DNA from: Eopsaltria australis
Lineage: Eukaryota; Chordata; Aves; Passeriformes; Petroicidae
DNA length: 64,000 nt
Direction: 5' to 3'
NCBI GenBank assembly: GCA_034509425.1
Contig: JAVTVJ010000846.1
Span: 186,001-250,000, forward strand
The position numbers and the translations under genes were made by a program. Shown in pieces: positions 1 through 11,545 of the stretch. Each line of letters starts with the position of its first letter. The stretch's first letter is position 1. Under the pieces are notes generated by a model. It saw only the letters and a program-made list of their open reading frames with translations, ran no database searches and was not told the DNA's origin.

Positions 1-1130
1 GCTCTTTGATCTTTCATGAAGCCATTCTCTGGAAAATTGCCCTCTCCCCCTCTGCAGCAGATAAACCTTACTCACTAAGTCCTTCCCGGGATTCTTTGCC
101 TAGGGACTGAGGGAGCAGATGACAAGGCTGCAGCATTTCCATGCCAGGTTTGTAACTCTTCCCGTTCTGCTCTCACCGGGCAGCGCGGGAGCTCGGCGGG
201 TTAGCAGTGCCTTCGTCCCCCGCCTTTCCTAGATTTAACTTAATTGCACCGACGTGCTGGAGGAGACCGATGATGTCTTTAAGGAAAAACAGTGATGCTG
301 CAGATTAGAGGGGACTTGTTAATCAATTGCACGTTTGAAAGAGCTTTTCTTCCCTTTGTTGCTTTCGCTAATCCATTTAGCTCTCCCCGGGAGGTGACAG
401 ATGCCTATATTTCCTGTTATTCAGCTCCGGGGTCCTAGGTCTTGCCATTTGTTGCCTTACCATGAAGGGAGAGGGTCAGCAGAAAGCTAGAGGTCTGGGA
501 GCTTTCCGGGGCGAGAGCAGGAGGCGGGCATGTTACAGCTCGCGGATTTGGGGTCAGTTCCCGTCGCGTTTATTTTTCCTAGAGCCTTTATTGCTCCCTT
601 TGAAGAGGCTGCCCCGCTGCTCTGCCTCTCCTGAGGGGTCCCGGGCTCGGGGGATCCCCCGGGGCCGCAGGGAGGATAACCATCGCTCTCTGACGGCTGT
701 GAGAGGAGATGCCGGATTGTCTCTCCCCGTCCCCGCTTTATTCCCTTCACTCTGGGCAGCTCGATCTGTTTTTCAAATGCAGCGGGAGGAAGGCGTGCAC
801 AAGTGTCCCGTGAACTTTTTTCCTTTTTTCATTCCCTCCTTCGTTCTCTTGCCCCCCGCTGCAGCCCGCGAACACTGACGCTGGTGCATCTGCCGCGGCC
901 GGACTCTCTCTGGCTTCCCGGAGGCTGGAGGGGTGCGGGCTCCCGGGAACCTCTGATCGGGTGCGGAACTGCCCACGGGTGGAGCGCCTGGCGCTGGGAA
1001 AATGGGACGGAAAAGCTCTGGGAGTGTGGCAGCGCTCCTCTGTCTTTTTTTTTTTTTTTTTGTGGTCAGTGGTACTGCTCCGTCCGCTTGCGTGCGCTCT
1101 CAGGAGACATGTCAAGTTTCAACCTTCTCG
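1..1130. promoter_or_regulatory. CpG-island edge, probable promoter-proximal region
   Basis: This block holds dozens of CpG dinucleotides, concentrated between about 500 and 1,040, with runs of CCGG, CGCG and GCGC-type words. The next 60 kb is strongly CpG-depleted. In vertebrates such unmethylated CpG-rich blocks usually mark a promoter, first exon or start of intron 1. I see no TATA box or initiator that fixes a start site, and no open frame here with a recognisable domain or a good donor splice site. The sequence from 1 to about 450 is less rich and resembles an island shore, so the island core is about 500-1,040. Orientation of the associated gene is not shown directly. A 5' exon could lie inside this block or just outside the window. 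Confidence 0.7.
1045..1061 (+). repeat. poly-T run (17 T)
   Basis: An uninterrupted run of 17 T lies at the downstream edge of the CpG-rich block. It is a plain homopolymer and no flanking duplication was seen. Confidence 0.9.
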
Positions 1131-1181
1131 AAGGCAGAATAAAATAATAAATTACCATTAAAAGCGCATTTGGGGTTTATC

Positions 1182-1206
1182 TTTTTTTTTTTTTTTTTTT
1201 TTTTTT
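1182..1206 (+). repeat. poly-T run (25 T)
   Basis: This is an uninterrupted run of 25 T, the longest homopolymer noticed in the window. It sits where the sequence changes from CpG-rich to AT-rich. It could be a slippage-prone homopolymer or the reversed poly-A tail of an old retrocopy. No gene-like sequence follows it at 1,207 onward and no target-site duplication was seen, so the simple homopolymer reading is preferred. Confidence 0.85.
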
Positions 1207-4200
1207 AGCGCTACCCCATAACCAGTTTTGTGATAATCGTCTCAACCACCTGTAGAAAGTGTGAATTCCCTCTACTTCGATAGGAAAGAAGTTTGAGACT
1301 CCATTTTCTTCTCTGATTAAGCAGCACAGTGGTTGAGAGCCCATAATCACAGCAATAAATTCTTGTGTACTTCTATTGTTGAGGGGTATTCTTCTGTTTA
1401 ATTTGACTTGCTTAGTGGTAAACAGAGTATTTGTTAATTTACATTTCATTTAAAGGTTTATTTTTGAAAATGTCATTTCAGCCTTTACAGTGTTCACTTT
1501 TAGCAAATGGCCAGGTGAGAGGCAGCACAAGGAGTGTGGTGATTTGTTGAAAATGGTGATGCAAAATGAACTCGGCTTACAGACTTTTGCCCCCTTGACA
1601 TTAAATAGGAAAGGACATTTAATCAACTGGAAGTTAATGCTCATGTGACTTGAGAAATATGCAGAATGCAGCGTTTGAAAAAAACAACTCTGTCAACAGA
1701 ATGTCTAGGAATGAAAACATAATGGTAACTCACGCCTATGCTTTTGAAAGCCCTGAAGTTAGTAAACTTCTACCTAACTTCATAAACAAAAAACCCCTCT
1801 AATTTCTGAGAGTACAATGATTGTGAAGACATTAATAGAAGTATGGATTACTTCTGAATGCTTTTAAATGCCTAACTACAAAAAGTTGTAAAATACTTGA
1901 ATCTTGAGAGTTGCATAAGATTTAGCTGTAGCTCAATCCTGGCTTTAATAAAAGAGATTTAGCTCTGGAAATTGTACACAGGTCATCCAATAAAAGTCAG
2001 TACATCTTTGAGTACAAGTAGTTTGCAGATAGTTTTTAATAAATTACATTGACCACATTCATTATTTTTAGGTCAAATCTTAATCAAACCTTTCTAGCGT
2101 TAATTAAGTTGTTAAAAAGTTTAGTGATGAAGTTTATCTTTGGGTCAAGAGTTGGCACTGAATTTTTTTCCCCTTGAGTGTCTCGATTAAATTAAGCATT
2201 TGTAATGGAATTGTACTTTTTTCCTTAAGCTCTTTGTCGCTGTAAACAGCAAAGAAATGCAAGATGCTGGAAGAAAAGGACCAGATGAGAGACGAGGCAA
2301 ATTAATCCTGTTTAGTGAGGTTTCAGTTGTTTGCAGAAAAGCTGATCTTTTTTCTAAACTCACTGCACTTTGTCTAAGGTGTGAATAGCTTTCAGGCATT
2401 GGCATGGAAATATGTTTGACCACTAATTAGGAGACTGACAGTCTTAGTCCACCAACCAGTGAGAAGGAAGGGTAAAGTAAAGAATGGTAAGAAATACTGA
2501 GTTTTGTTCAATAGCTGCGAGAATCTTCTGTATAGAAAACTTGTGGAGTCCTTTCCATGGCTTATTTGCAGAGTCTTACGTGAATACATTTTAGATTCAA
2601 TAAAAATGTCTTTTAGAAGCAGTCAGCATCTCAAGCTTTTAATTGTACTTCTGATTGAGAGAATTTATTTTAAAGGTCTCTTTGTATTTACTCTTTTAAA
2701 AATTACAGACAAAGAAAAAATAGTAAGCAAACCTCCTTTCATTTTTTAAAAAAATAGTAGTTCTTTCTATAGATGCTCTCTGTTGCCTTGTGTGGTTGCT
2801 CACAAGGAAGAAATGCTACTTACAGTATTCCATCTAATTTATAGCATCTGTCACTATGTTCTCTGTGCAAAGAATGGTTTGCTATTTAAGTTTGTTTATT
2901 CATTGTGAGGCTGTTGCTTTATAAAGGAAGTTGTCATTAGGCTCAGCATGTCTGGAAAGCATGCAAGCACTCAAGTCTTCTAATCCAGTGACTACAAAGT
3001 AGTTAACGCTTCAAAGAAAAGGAACGACAGGATTTTGTTGCCCTGAAAGAAGACGCATTGTTTGTTAATCCTGCTTTTAGTTGTTACTCTACTAAAGACG
3101 ACTACAGCATTGCTAGTAATCATTTGAGACAAACATGGATTTTACTTAGTTTATTGTCTTTTCTCTTGGTTTTTTCTAAATGCATAAGTAGTGAAATGTC
3201 CCTTACCAGCTTTTTACATTTACTTTTTCTGGGCCTTTGCCATACACCAATATTCACTTGCAGCATCCTGCTAGATAGTTTTGCTGATGATTTCCACAGA
3301 CTTGACTCACAACCAAGCTTTTTCTCTTGACAGCTTGACATCTGTTTGTCCTCCTTGGCCACCTTGGGAAAGGACTTCCACTTCCTCTTCCAAGTGATGC
3401 CAGCTGGTGATCTTATCTTAAAACAAAAAATGGGTGTACCTGACTTTCCAGGCCATAAAGTATGTTTTTCAAAAAGTCAAAAGGTGATCTCTTAGCTATA
3501 AATTGTGACTTTGTCTTTAAGATGGCAGTGGACAAAAGCTTTCATTTTAGAACACAAATCTGCACTGTAGTATCAGTGAGAACAAGAAATCACAACAGAA
3601 ATACGTTTCACTAAGTAGGGCACTGTTACTGTGATGGGCATAAGTAGATGAATTCCACTAACATTGCAGACCCTGTGTGGTTATGCTACAGACAGTTCCA
3701 TCCTTCTGAGCTGGTGTTCAGTCAATCTGTGTGTGTCTCCACAAGCCATTGTGCACATGTATCAGTAGCAGTGTGTGCTGCTCGACGAAGCACAGGGAAC
3801 AAACTCCTCTGTGCTGATTGAATTAGGCCTCATGTATATTGCTGCCTTCTGGTTTTGCTGTCACATGTGCTTGTCTTTGATGCTGAAGAAGAGTGATATA
3901 GCATCTGAGGGAGGGGAAGGGTATCACAGAATGACTGGTTCTGTAGAAGGTATTTAAAGAATAAGTGTGCCTGTCCCTCTGAGTCTAGAGCAGAGTTCAC
4001 TGATGTCTCCTAAGGAGAAGACTGTGTGGTTGGTGAGGGCATAGTGTCACATATATCTGAAGCTCTTGGTTTATTTAATTAAATCAGCAAGCTGGCTCCT
4101 CTGGAAAGTAGCCACAGAGAAAAAAGTGGAAGAATACATGGATAGAGAATTAGCACAAGAGATAAAGCATTTTTCTCTTCCACTGTAATGGTTTTTGTTG

Positions 4201-5520
4201 AAGCAACAGGAAGATGTTTTGTCTGGGTATAGCTTGCAGAAACAGTAAAGAGAAATTGATGGGGGTCTGTTTGGGATCACAGTTTGCCAGTTTGGTTTTG
4301 AAATGTGAGTAGCTGAATCAGGAAATCAGACTGGATCCCAAATTTGGCATTTTTTCCCTGAGCAATCCATCAATTTCACCTGAGAGACACGTCTAATGTA
4401 CCTTTTGGATTTGAAATTTGTATTCAGATGTGATTTTGTTAAGACAGCAACAAACAGGATCAGTATTCTTTATTGGACAAAAAAACACCACGTGTATATT
4501 GTCATACCTATGAAACCTCTACTGCACTTAGATTTCTGTCTTGTAATTGCTTTGTTGGACTTCCTTTTATATGAACAGCATAAACATTTAATTCTGTAAC
4601 TCCAGGTTACTTATCTTCATCACTTGTCTTCATCAGAACTGCTCTAGGTGTTCATTTAACAGCTCATCTGGTAAGTATATTTTCAAGGTGGAGTAGTTTC
4701 TATAAATTATTTTTCTGGCTTTTCACAGTTTAACACCTTAACATTATTTTCCCCCGCTCTGGTATTGTTTATATAAGAAGAATAACTTGACTGATTGTAT
4801 AAAGAAGAGTTAAATTCTGTAAGAGTTCTAAAATTCTGAAGGCTTACTTTTCAAAACAATCTACACAACTGCCTAGTTGAATCATAAATTAAGCTATTAA
4901 TGGATTAATTCTTTATCAGAGCAATAACACAGACACATATTCAATTATTGTGTAGGTAGAGAACAGATGATGTACCACAAAAGACAAGAAGAATTTTATT
5001 CATGTGTCTTAAAGTATAAAAATTATGGTTGAAAATAATAAACTTGATTCCTACTAATCAGAAACACCCTTCTGTCAAATGAACAAACAAACAAACAAAA
5101 ATTATTGTATATAAGTCTAAAAGAGGAATCACAGAGCTCTACCAAAGGCAGACTAGTGAGAGTGGCAGGCTGCCACACAAATGGAGGAGATTCTTTCTTC
5201 CTTGTCCACAACAGAAGAGATAGATCTCATATCTCTAACTTGGTTGTAAAAGAGACACAAAAGATTTTTTTGAAGAGCAAAGTTCAGGGGCAGAGATAAG
5301 CAGCCCAGGGAAATCCTAGGAGGAGGTTAACTCAAAGTACACACACCTCAGGTGTTGGAGACATGTTTCACAGGAACATCTTAACATTGCTCCTTTTTAT
5401 TTGAAAGACATTAATCTTTTACTTCTAAGGCCCTTAACAAGCTGTAATTGTTGAACTTTTTCTCTTGCATGGCAAGGCATCATGAAAAGAAGTTACCTCC
5501 TTTCCCCTCCCCAGTTCTTC
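1207..5520. other. AT-rich non-coding stretch
   Basis: No gene, RNA gene or recognisable transposon is visible. The longest open frames are 60-90 codons, random in composition, and lack splice-site context. Stop codons are frequent in all frames. The piece around 2,030-2,130 contains a hormone-receptor-like AGGTCA half-site next to several TAAT words, which is too weak to call. The stretch is most simply intronic or intergenic unique sequence. Confidence 0.6.
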
Positions 5521-5542
5521 ATATATATATATATATATATAT
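5521..5542. repeat. (AT)11 microsatellite
   Basis: Eleven perfect AT dinucleotide units are present. The array is self-complementary and so likely to be length-polymorphic. It sits in unique AT-rich sequence with no gene context. Confidence 0.95.
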
Positions 5543-8500
5543 GAAAAGAACTAATAAGTAAAGAAATAATAATGTGAAGCTGGTACAGTAGGTTGGATGT
5601 GAGAGTGGTATGATAAAACTGTCATTATCCGTGGGACAGCTCACAGAGGGGGTGGCTCATTGGGTGACAGGAGGTCTGAGATGCAGCAGTGCCATCTCAG
5701 ATTGGATGAAGGTGGTGTGGGAACTTTATTGTTTGTTCTTCTTCCCTTTGGAAGCAGAACAAACAAAGGTCTGATTGTATAAGAATTAGATGTCCCTGGA
5801 AGAAAAATGTAAAGAAGGCCTTTTCTAGAAACATTAATTCAATTTCTTTGGATTTCCATGAGAAATTATTCACATGATTATATCAAAAGTATTGTTGAAT
5901 TGAGCAAGGTCCAAAAATGAGAAAATGGCAAAAAGAAAAGAAAAATGGTGTTACTTGACAGTCTGGGACTATAGCAGCTAATTAACTTTAAAGTAGGTTC
6001 TGTCTATCTCTTGTGTGAATCAATAATAAATAAAACTGCTTGAAAGCTTAAGGTGCCCCAACAATGTATATAATTTTCTGTGTCATTCATCATTGTAGAG
6101 TTTAGGAAGAAGTTATAGGATGTAAAGAGAATGCTGAGATTTTTTATGCTTGAAATGAGAGAGCATGTATTCTGGGAGATAATTTAACACTTGGTTTTGA
6201 TGTGCTTGTTTCTAGTTTGGATAAGTGACACAGCAGAAGAGTGTGATAGAAAAAGCCCAGTAATAATACTAGAGCTAGTAATGTTGCAACAGTGTTTCTG
6301 TATATAATAAAATTTACCCCTTTTTAAAAACCCAGAAGAATAAATAGGCAAGCAAAGGCTGCAGACAGAGAACCCAAATATAGTATCATATGTATCCTTT
6401 TATTTCGGGCAGTAACAATTCTGTTCTGATTCTAAATATGTGTTGGTTTCCGCATTTTGCTGACAAACCAGAGGTGCATTTTTTTTAATAAAATGTTCTC
6501 TTGACACATGCTGCCCTGATGTATATTTGTCAAGTAATACAAAACCATGGAAACTGCATATCAGAGAACTGGCCGGACAAAAATTAACCCTGCAGAATCT
6601 AACCCAGTTCTGGCCAGGCTCCCCGAATTGGCTTCCTTCCAGTCCCATGGATCACCAGCACTGGTGTGGGGAAGAGATGAGAGATGGCTGGGAGAGGGAG
6701 CACGTGGCAGCCCTGGCAGAGCAGCTTAAATTGCCATGGGACTATTCTTGGAGACAGAAAATCGGATATGCAAAAGTATTAGCATAATCGTGTAAGATAG
6801 ACATTTTAGAGGCACTACCACAGTATTTCTGTGATTGATGGCTGTCAAAGATTTGGACTGTGCAGAGTGAAGCTGAAACTGTGCAGTTCAAATAAGAAAA
6901 TTCTCACCCGCCTCAAAAGTCTACTCTGCAAACAGGTGTTTGATTAGTTGTCAGATTCTCACCACAAACTGTCTTAGCCATTTGTCTTTGTCTTAGAACT
7001 GTTGAATCTTCAGCAGTTGTTGCTTAAGCTGCATTTTAGGAGGTCACTAAGTTTTTCCTTGCATTAGAGGTAAGAATAGATGATCTTTGAAATTAAAGGT
7101 CTTAAAAAAACAAGGGAGTTTTTTCAGTAAAATAATAAACAAGGAAACGGACAGAATGCAAATTCTGTGAAGATTCTAAAGACCTATCAAAGCTTTCTGA
7201 ATGATCTGTAAGTTGAAAATACCAAGAATCTTGTAGCATCTATCTGTAATTACTCCTTCAAGTCTTACAACTTCCTGTGGAAAAATAGAGATCATGCTCC
7301 TTTTGAGTAGATGTGAAACATTTCTTTCAGCAAGTTGAAAACACAAAAGGGAAGGAGTCTGTGACAGAGAAACCAGAGTGGCATTCATATGAGAATTTCC
7401 TTTACTGGGAAGTGGGAAATTAAAATAATTTATGGTACCCCAGGAACTCGGTAGTTGAAGGATGAACCTAAACATAAGAAAAATATTTTAAAAATTGTAG
7501 TTATAGTGGTGGTTAATGATGACTCCTTTCATGGTAGACCAGAATAACTTACAAAGGGAAAAGTGGTAGTAGATAAAATTGCAAGCTTGAATAGGATCTG
7601 AACCAAGCCTACATGAGAAAAACGTATCTGCTGTTGTTTTAATTTTAAAAATAACAGTGCTTCATAGCTCTGCCTGGAAACAATTTAATACAACAATTTT
7701 TTTTTTAAAAAAAAGTATTTCCAGCTGACCAGAAGCAGTACTTAATAAATACCTTGAATGGGTGAGTCCGTTCTTTAGACTTGGTTTTGCAAACTCAGTG
7801 AATTTGAATGTTTATATCTGAAATTACAGATAGTAATTTGACCCATTTTTCTAAAGCTGATCTCACATTTATCTTTTTCTCTCTGTGTCAGTATAGAAAT
7901 ATGATTCAGAAATCTATTCTCTAACAGAGGTAGTAGAGAAACTGTTGCAAAGTTCATGATACTGTGGTTTTTCAAAGCAGCAGAAAAAACCCAGCCATGG
8001 TTCTTTCAAATTTTATGTCTAAACAGCTTAAACAACTTTTGGATAATGTTGCTCTTGAGAAAAATACACTTATTTTTGCCAGTGTTTTATTTAAAAACAT
8101 ATTCCATATAGAAAATGCTTTGAAGAGGATCATGCTAGTCAAAGACAAGAGCATGCAGAGTTCAGAAAGACAGGTTTCAGAAGTTATACTGGTCTGTAAT
8201 CCAAAGGCCAAATTTAAAGTCAGGAGCAGCTTTGATTCTGGAACTTGGGGATGATGTGTTTATGCAGGAAAGGACTGCAATACTAAATATGTTAATTTAT
8301 AGCATATTTTCAGAATTACAAAACCTGGAAAACGTTATCTCACATTTAATGAATGCTTACTATGTGGAACAGAGGCAATTCTTAGAAAGTCTTATTTCAG
8401 TGTGAAACTGAGGAGTAAATTAGATACAGTTTTCTTCCTGCAGACAAGGCCTTAATGATCAATGAAATACTTGTAATGTCATCTTCGCTTGTACTAAATC

Positions 8501-9023
8501 AGATTGGCACGTGATTTATCATTTCTAGAAATAGAGAAAAATCAAACTTCATTACTGTGGCATTAGGCTCTGTACAAGTGCCTTTACCTCTGTTATATTT
8601 TCTAGGAAGATCAAGGTCTTCTATAACCACAGCATGATCGGGGGAAATAGGATCTAAAAGGAACTTGTGCAGCTGGGTTATTTATTCTTCAAGACAGAAT
8701 CAACTTTAGCTAGCATAGGCTATTCTCCAGAGGTGACAGGAGCAGGGATTCAGTGACTTCCACAGGCAGTCATGCAGGGTTAGTGATTACTTACACTTGT
8801 TTGCAATCCAAGTGCATTACTTCCTGTTACAGTTTATTGCTCTCCCTCTTGTAATTGTACTCGATTTTATTTTTGTGGTTTCTGAAATAGTTCCTCAAAC
8901 TTTTACTCAAATACCGCCCAAAATTATCTTGTCTCCTTGTAGATACCTCTCTCTCAACACCCCCTTCACTACTACTGTTTTCTCAACCCTTCCTCTTACA
9001 TCATATTTTCTGAATCTCATGGT
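5543..9023. other. AT-rich non-coding stretch
   Basis: No supported gene is present. A short G+C-richer patch at about 6,540-6,730 carries two overlapping open frames of 60-86 codons, but neither has a recognisable motif or convincing splice boundaries. A T-run followed at once by an A-run near 7,698-7,715 can form a small hairpin. The rest appears to be unique sequence. Confidence 0.55.
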
Positions 9024-9165
9024 TGTGCTTATTTTTCTCTACTGGACCTTCTCCAAAACATCTTTCTTGAAGTGTGCTAACCAGAACTGGTGTATTCTAG
9101 CTCATGCTGTACCAGGACCAGCTGAAGGAAGATGATTGTTTCCTATATTTACCAGATGATGTTTT
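9024..9165 (-). mobile_element. Degenerate CR1 LINE fragment (internal 3' UTR part)
   Basis: Read on the + strand, this segment resembles the reverse complement of the CR1 3' region. It has a 'ctggac...ctcc' block, then the typical 'tctttcttgaagtg' block, a region like 'ccagaactg', and a later 'gatgattgtttcc' block, in the order expected for CR1. Divergence is high, with many substitutions and small gaps, and neither end of the element is preserved. The fragment is old and has no coding capacity. The assignment is from remembered family sequence only. Confidence 0.55.
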
Positions 9166-11205
9166 TATTTCCCAGATTGAAGTCTGACTGTTTTGTGGTA
9201 GGGTGGCCTTGCTCGAGTTCTGATCCGCTCCAGATCTTCCACAAAGAATTGTTGCCAAGTCCCTGTTTGGTACCAGTGAAATGGTTTAAGCAGGAATCTT
9301 TCTGCCTGTGTTCACTCTAGTGCCTGTCTTTATTCCCACCCTCTCCATAGCATTTTTTGCTGGTGTTTGATTCCATTTACTCAGACCAGAATGCTGGCAG
9401 CACCTAACAACTTGGTGTTGCCTGTAGAGTTCAGTAAGGCAGATATCCATAGCACTGAGACTTGTGAAGCTCCATTGTTTCATTTAACCACTGAGACTTA
9501 ACTCTAATGGTTTTCTAAGGAGCTGTCATTTGCCTCTCTATAAAATTTGTTTCACCTATGAGAATGTCATAGGGGACAGCTCCCTCCCACTACCACCTTC
9601 AGGCTATCATTCCATAGAGGATAGTAGACGTCGTATTATGGTCCTCAGGAGCTAAACTTCCAGCAGCAGAAACTCTTGTGACATGTGTAAGCTCTGCTTC
9701 TGTGGTTTCTTCTTAAATAACTTCCCTTTCTGTAGCTTTCATTTCTGTAGCTCTGGTAAGGTACATTTTCAGATTGTACCAGATTCATCAATTTGAAAGG
9801 AAGAGAGTTCATACCTGCCTACTTTCAGAAACTGATTTTTTTTTTTTCTGAGTTCAGATAAAGCCCATAGAAAGCTTTGCAAATGACAGTTTTCTCTCTC
9901 TCACTCTTAATATCATGTCTGCATCATGGATTAAAACTGTACCCTTTAATCTCACTCTGGGTAATGTATTCTTACTTCTTTTATTCTTCAAAATCCCATG
10001 TTGAGTGAGTAGTTGGATGTTAGTCGCACCAAGGCAATTAACTAAAACTACTCTAGATTTGGAAGCATATGATATAAATTCATTTTTAAGCATTAATACT
10101 TACGTGAAACAAGGTATGGGTTTAAAACTGTAGGAATTATGTAAGAATGAATAGGTGTAGTTGTCACTGTCTCTACAGGGTTCTCCTTGTTTCCTGTGGC
10201 TCGCATCATCCCATCTCTTCCTTCATCTTATTTTTCTGTTCTTTGATTTAATCTTTTCCTCTACAGCATGTTTCCTTCTGACATTTGGGTGTTTTGTTGC
10301 TTGATTGTTTTCTTTCTAATTTTTTGGCCATTAAGTGGCACTTCAGATCTTAGGAATTCACAGACGTGCTATGGTTCCCTGCTAATGACAGAAAGTACTT
10401 CAGTGATCCACAGTGGCTGTTCCTAGCTGTCTAGAAAAAAATGAGTTCCTGGACAGTAGGTAGAAAAAATGCCTCCAAAGAGATGGTTTTCTGTGACTGA
10501 GCAATTAGCATGCTCCTTCATAACTCACATTGCTTGAGAAGCTGCTGGTATCAGCACCTGTACTTATTTTTATGTGAAATAGAAGACTAAACCCAGGAAA
10601 GAGTACTATGGGAACAGGCTGGTGTGGATGGACATGTCTGATCTGAGAGTCTGGACGGTGATCCAATTTATGAGGAAAATAAATGTCTGTGGGGTGTAGA
10701 AATGGGGTTAGGGTTGTAAGAATGTGTGACAGCAAGTTTAGGGGAGTTTAATGTGCTCATGAGTGTGGAGTGGCAGAGAATTGGAAACTTCATCTGCTGC
10801 ACCACCACCACCATGGCTGCCCTGCTGTCTTTGGGCAAGTCCTACCTTACCCTGTGGTTACTTTTTTCTTCTTCAGGACATACAGTGTAACACTTCTTTC
10901 ACCCTGCTTGAATAGCAAGCTTTGCTTAGGAAAAAGAAAGGAAGTGAAATTGGGTGTGCTTCGATGGCCAGGTATTTCAAATGTTGAATTTGAAACACTC
11001 AAAGTGGATAGAGGTGTGAAGAGGCCATTTTATTATCAACAGGTTCTGACTGCTTGGGAGCCTTAATAGTGTAGAAAAAATAATGGTCTCTGCTTGTTTA
11101 GGAAAAATACCATGCTTTCTTTTTCGGCATAATTGTGAAATAGTGAAAATTAGTACATCCTTTACTGTTGCACATGTCTAATGTATAAAAACAATTTGTG
11201 GTTTT
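9166..11205. other. Non-coding stretch, possibly more decayed CR1 at its start
   Basis: Bases 9,166-9,480 may continue the neighbouring LINE fragment, but I cannot align them convincingly. The rest is unique AT-rich sequence with a T-run near 9,837-9,848 and a short run of CAC/CCA triplets near 10,799-10,813. Open frames reach about 98 codons at 10,770-11,066 without any recognisable domain. No gene is supported. Confidence 0.5.
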
Positions 11206-11545
11206 TTCCCCCCTCTTTGCTGTTTGTCCTAGTGTGGGGATTGGCTTCCCCTCACCCTTTTAATTGTTTCTTTCCTCCCCTTTTCATTCTTTCCTCCCCT
11301 TTCTTTTCTTTTCCCCCTTTTCCTTTCTTCCCCCCGCCCCTTCCTTTCTTTTCCTCCTTTCCTTTCTTTCCCCCCTTTCTTTACCCCCCTTTCTTTCCCC
11401 CCCTCTTTCCTTTCTTTTCCCTTCCTTTTATTTCTTTTTCCCCCATTTCCTTTCTTCCCCCCCCCACCCCTTTGCTTTCTTTTCCCCTTTCCTTTTTTTA
11501 CCCCCTTTCCTTTATCTCCTTGCTTTCTTTCTTTCTCCCTTTGAA
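11206..11545 (+). repeat. Long degenerate pyrimidine (C/T) tract
   Basis: From about 11,260 to 11,545 the + strand is almost pure C and T, with only scattered A or G. It is built from imperfect units of roughly 15-20 bases that alternate C runs of 4-9 with TTTCTTT-like words. Three C runs at 11,370-11,375, 11,384-11,389 and 11,397-11,403 are spaced by 7-8 bases, and others lie at 11,330-11,340 and 11,457-11,470. The minus strand is therefore G-run rich and purine-only, suited to triplex (H-DNA) or G-quadruplex folding. The open frames seen here (Phe/Pro/Ser-rich on +, Lys/Gly-rich on -) are artefacts of composition. Confidence 0.93.

Noticed and set aside
462..878. 138-codon + strand open frame in the CpG-rich block
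   Set aside because: High G+C removes stop codons in several frames at once. The peptide is Arg/Pro/Ser-rich with no domain, and frames on the other strand are equally open.
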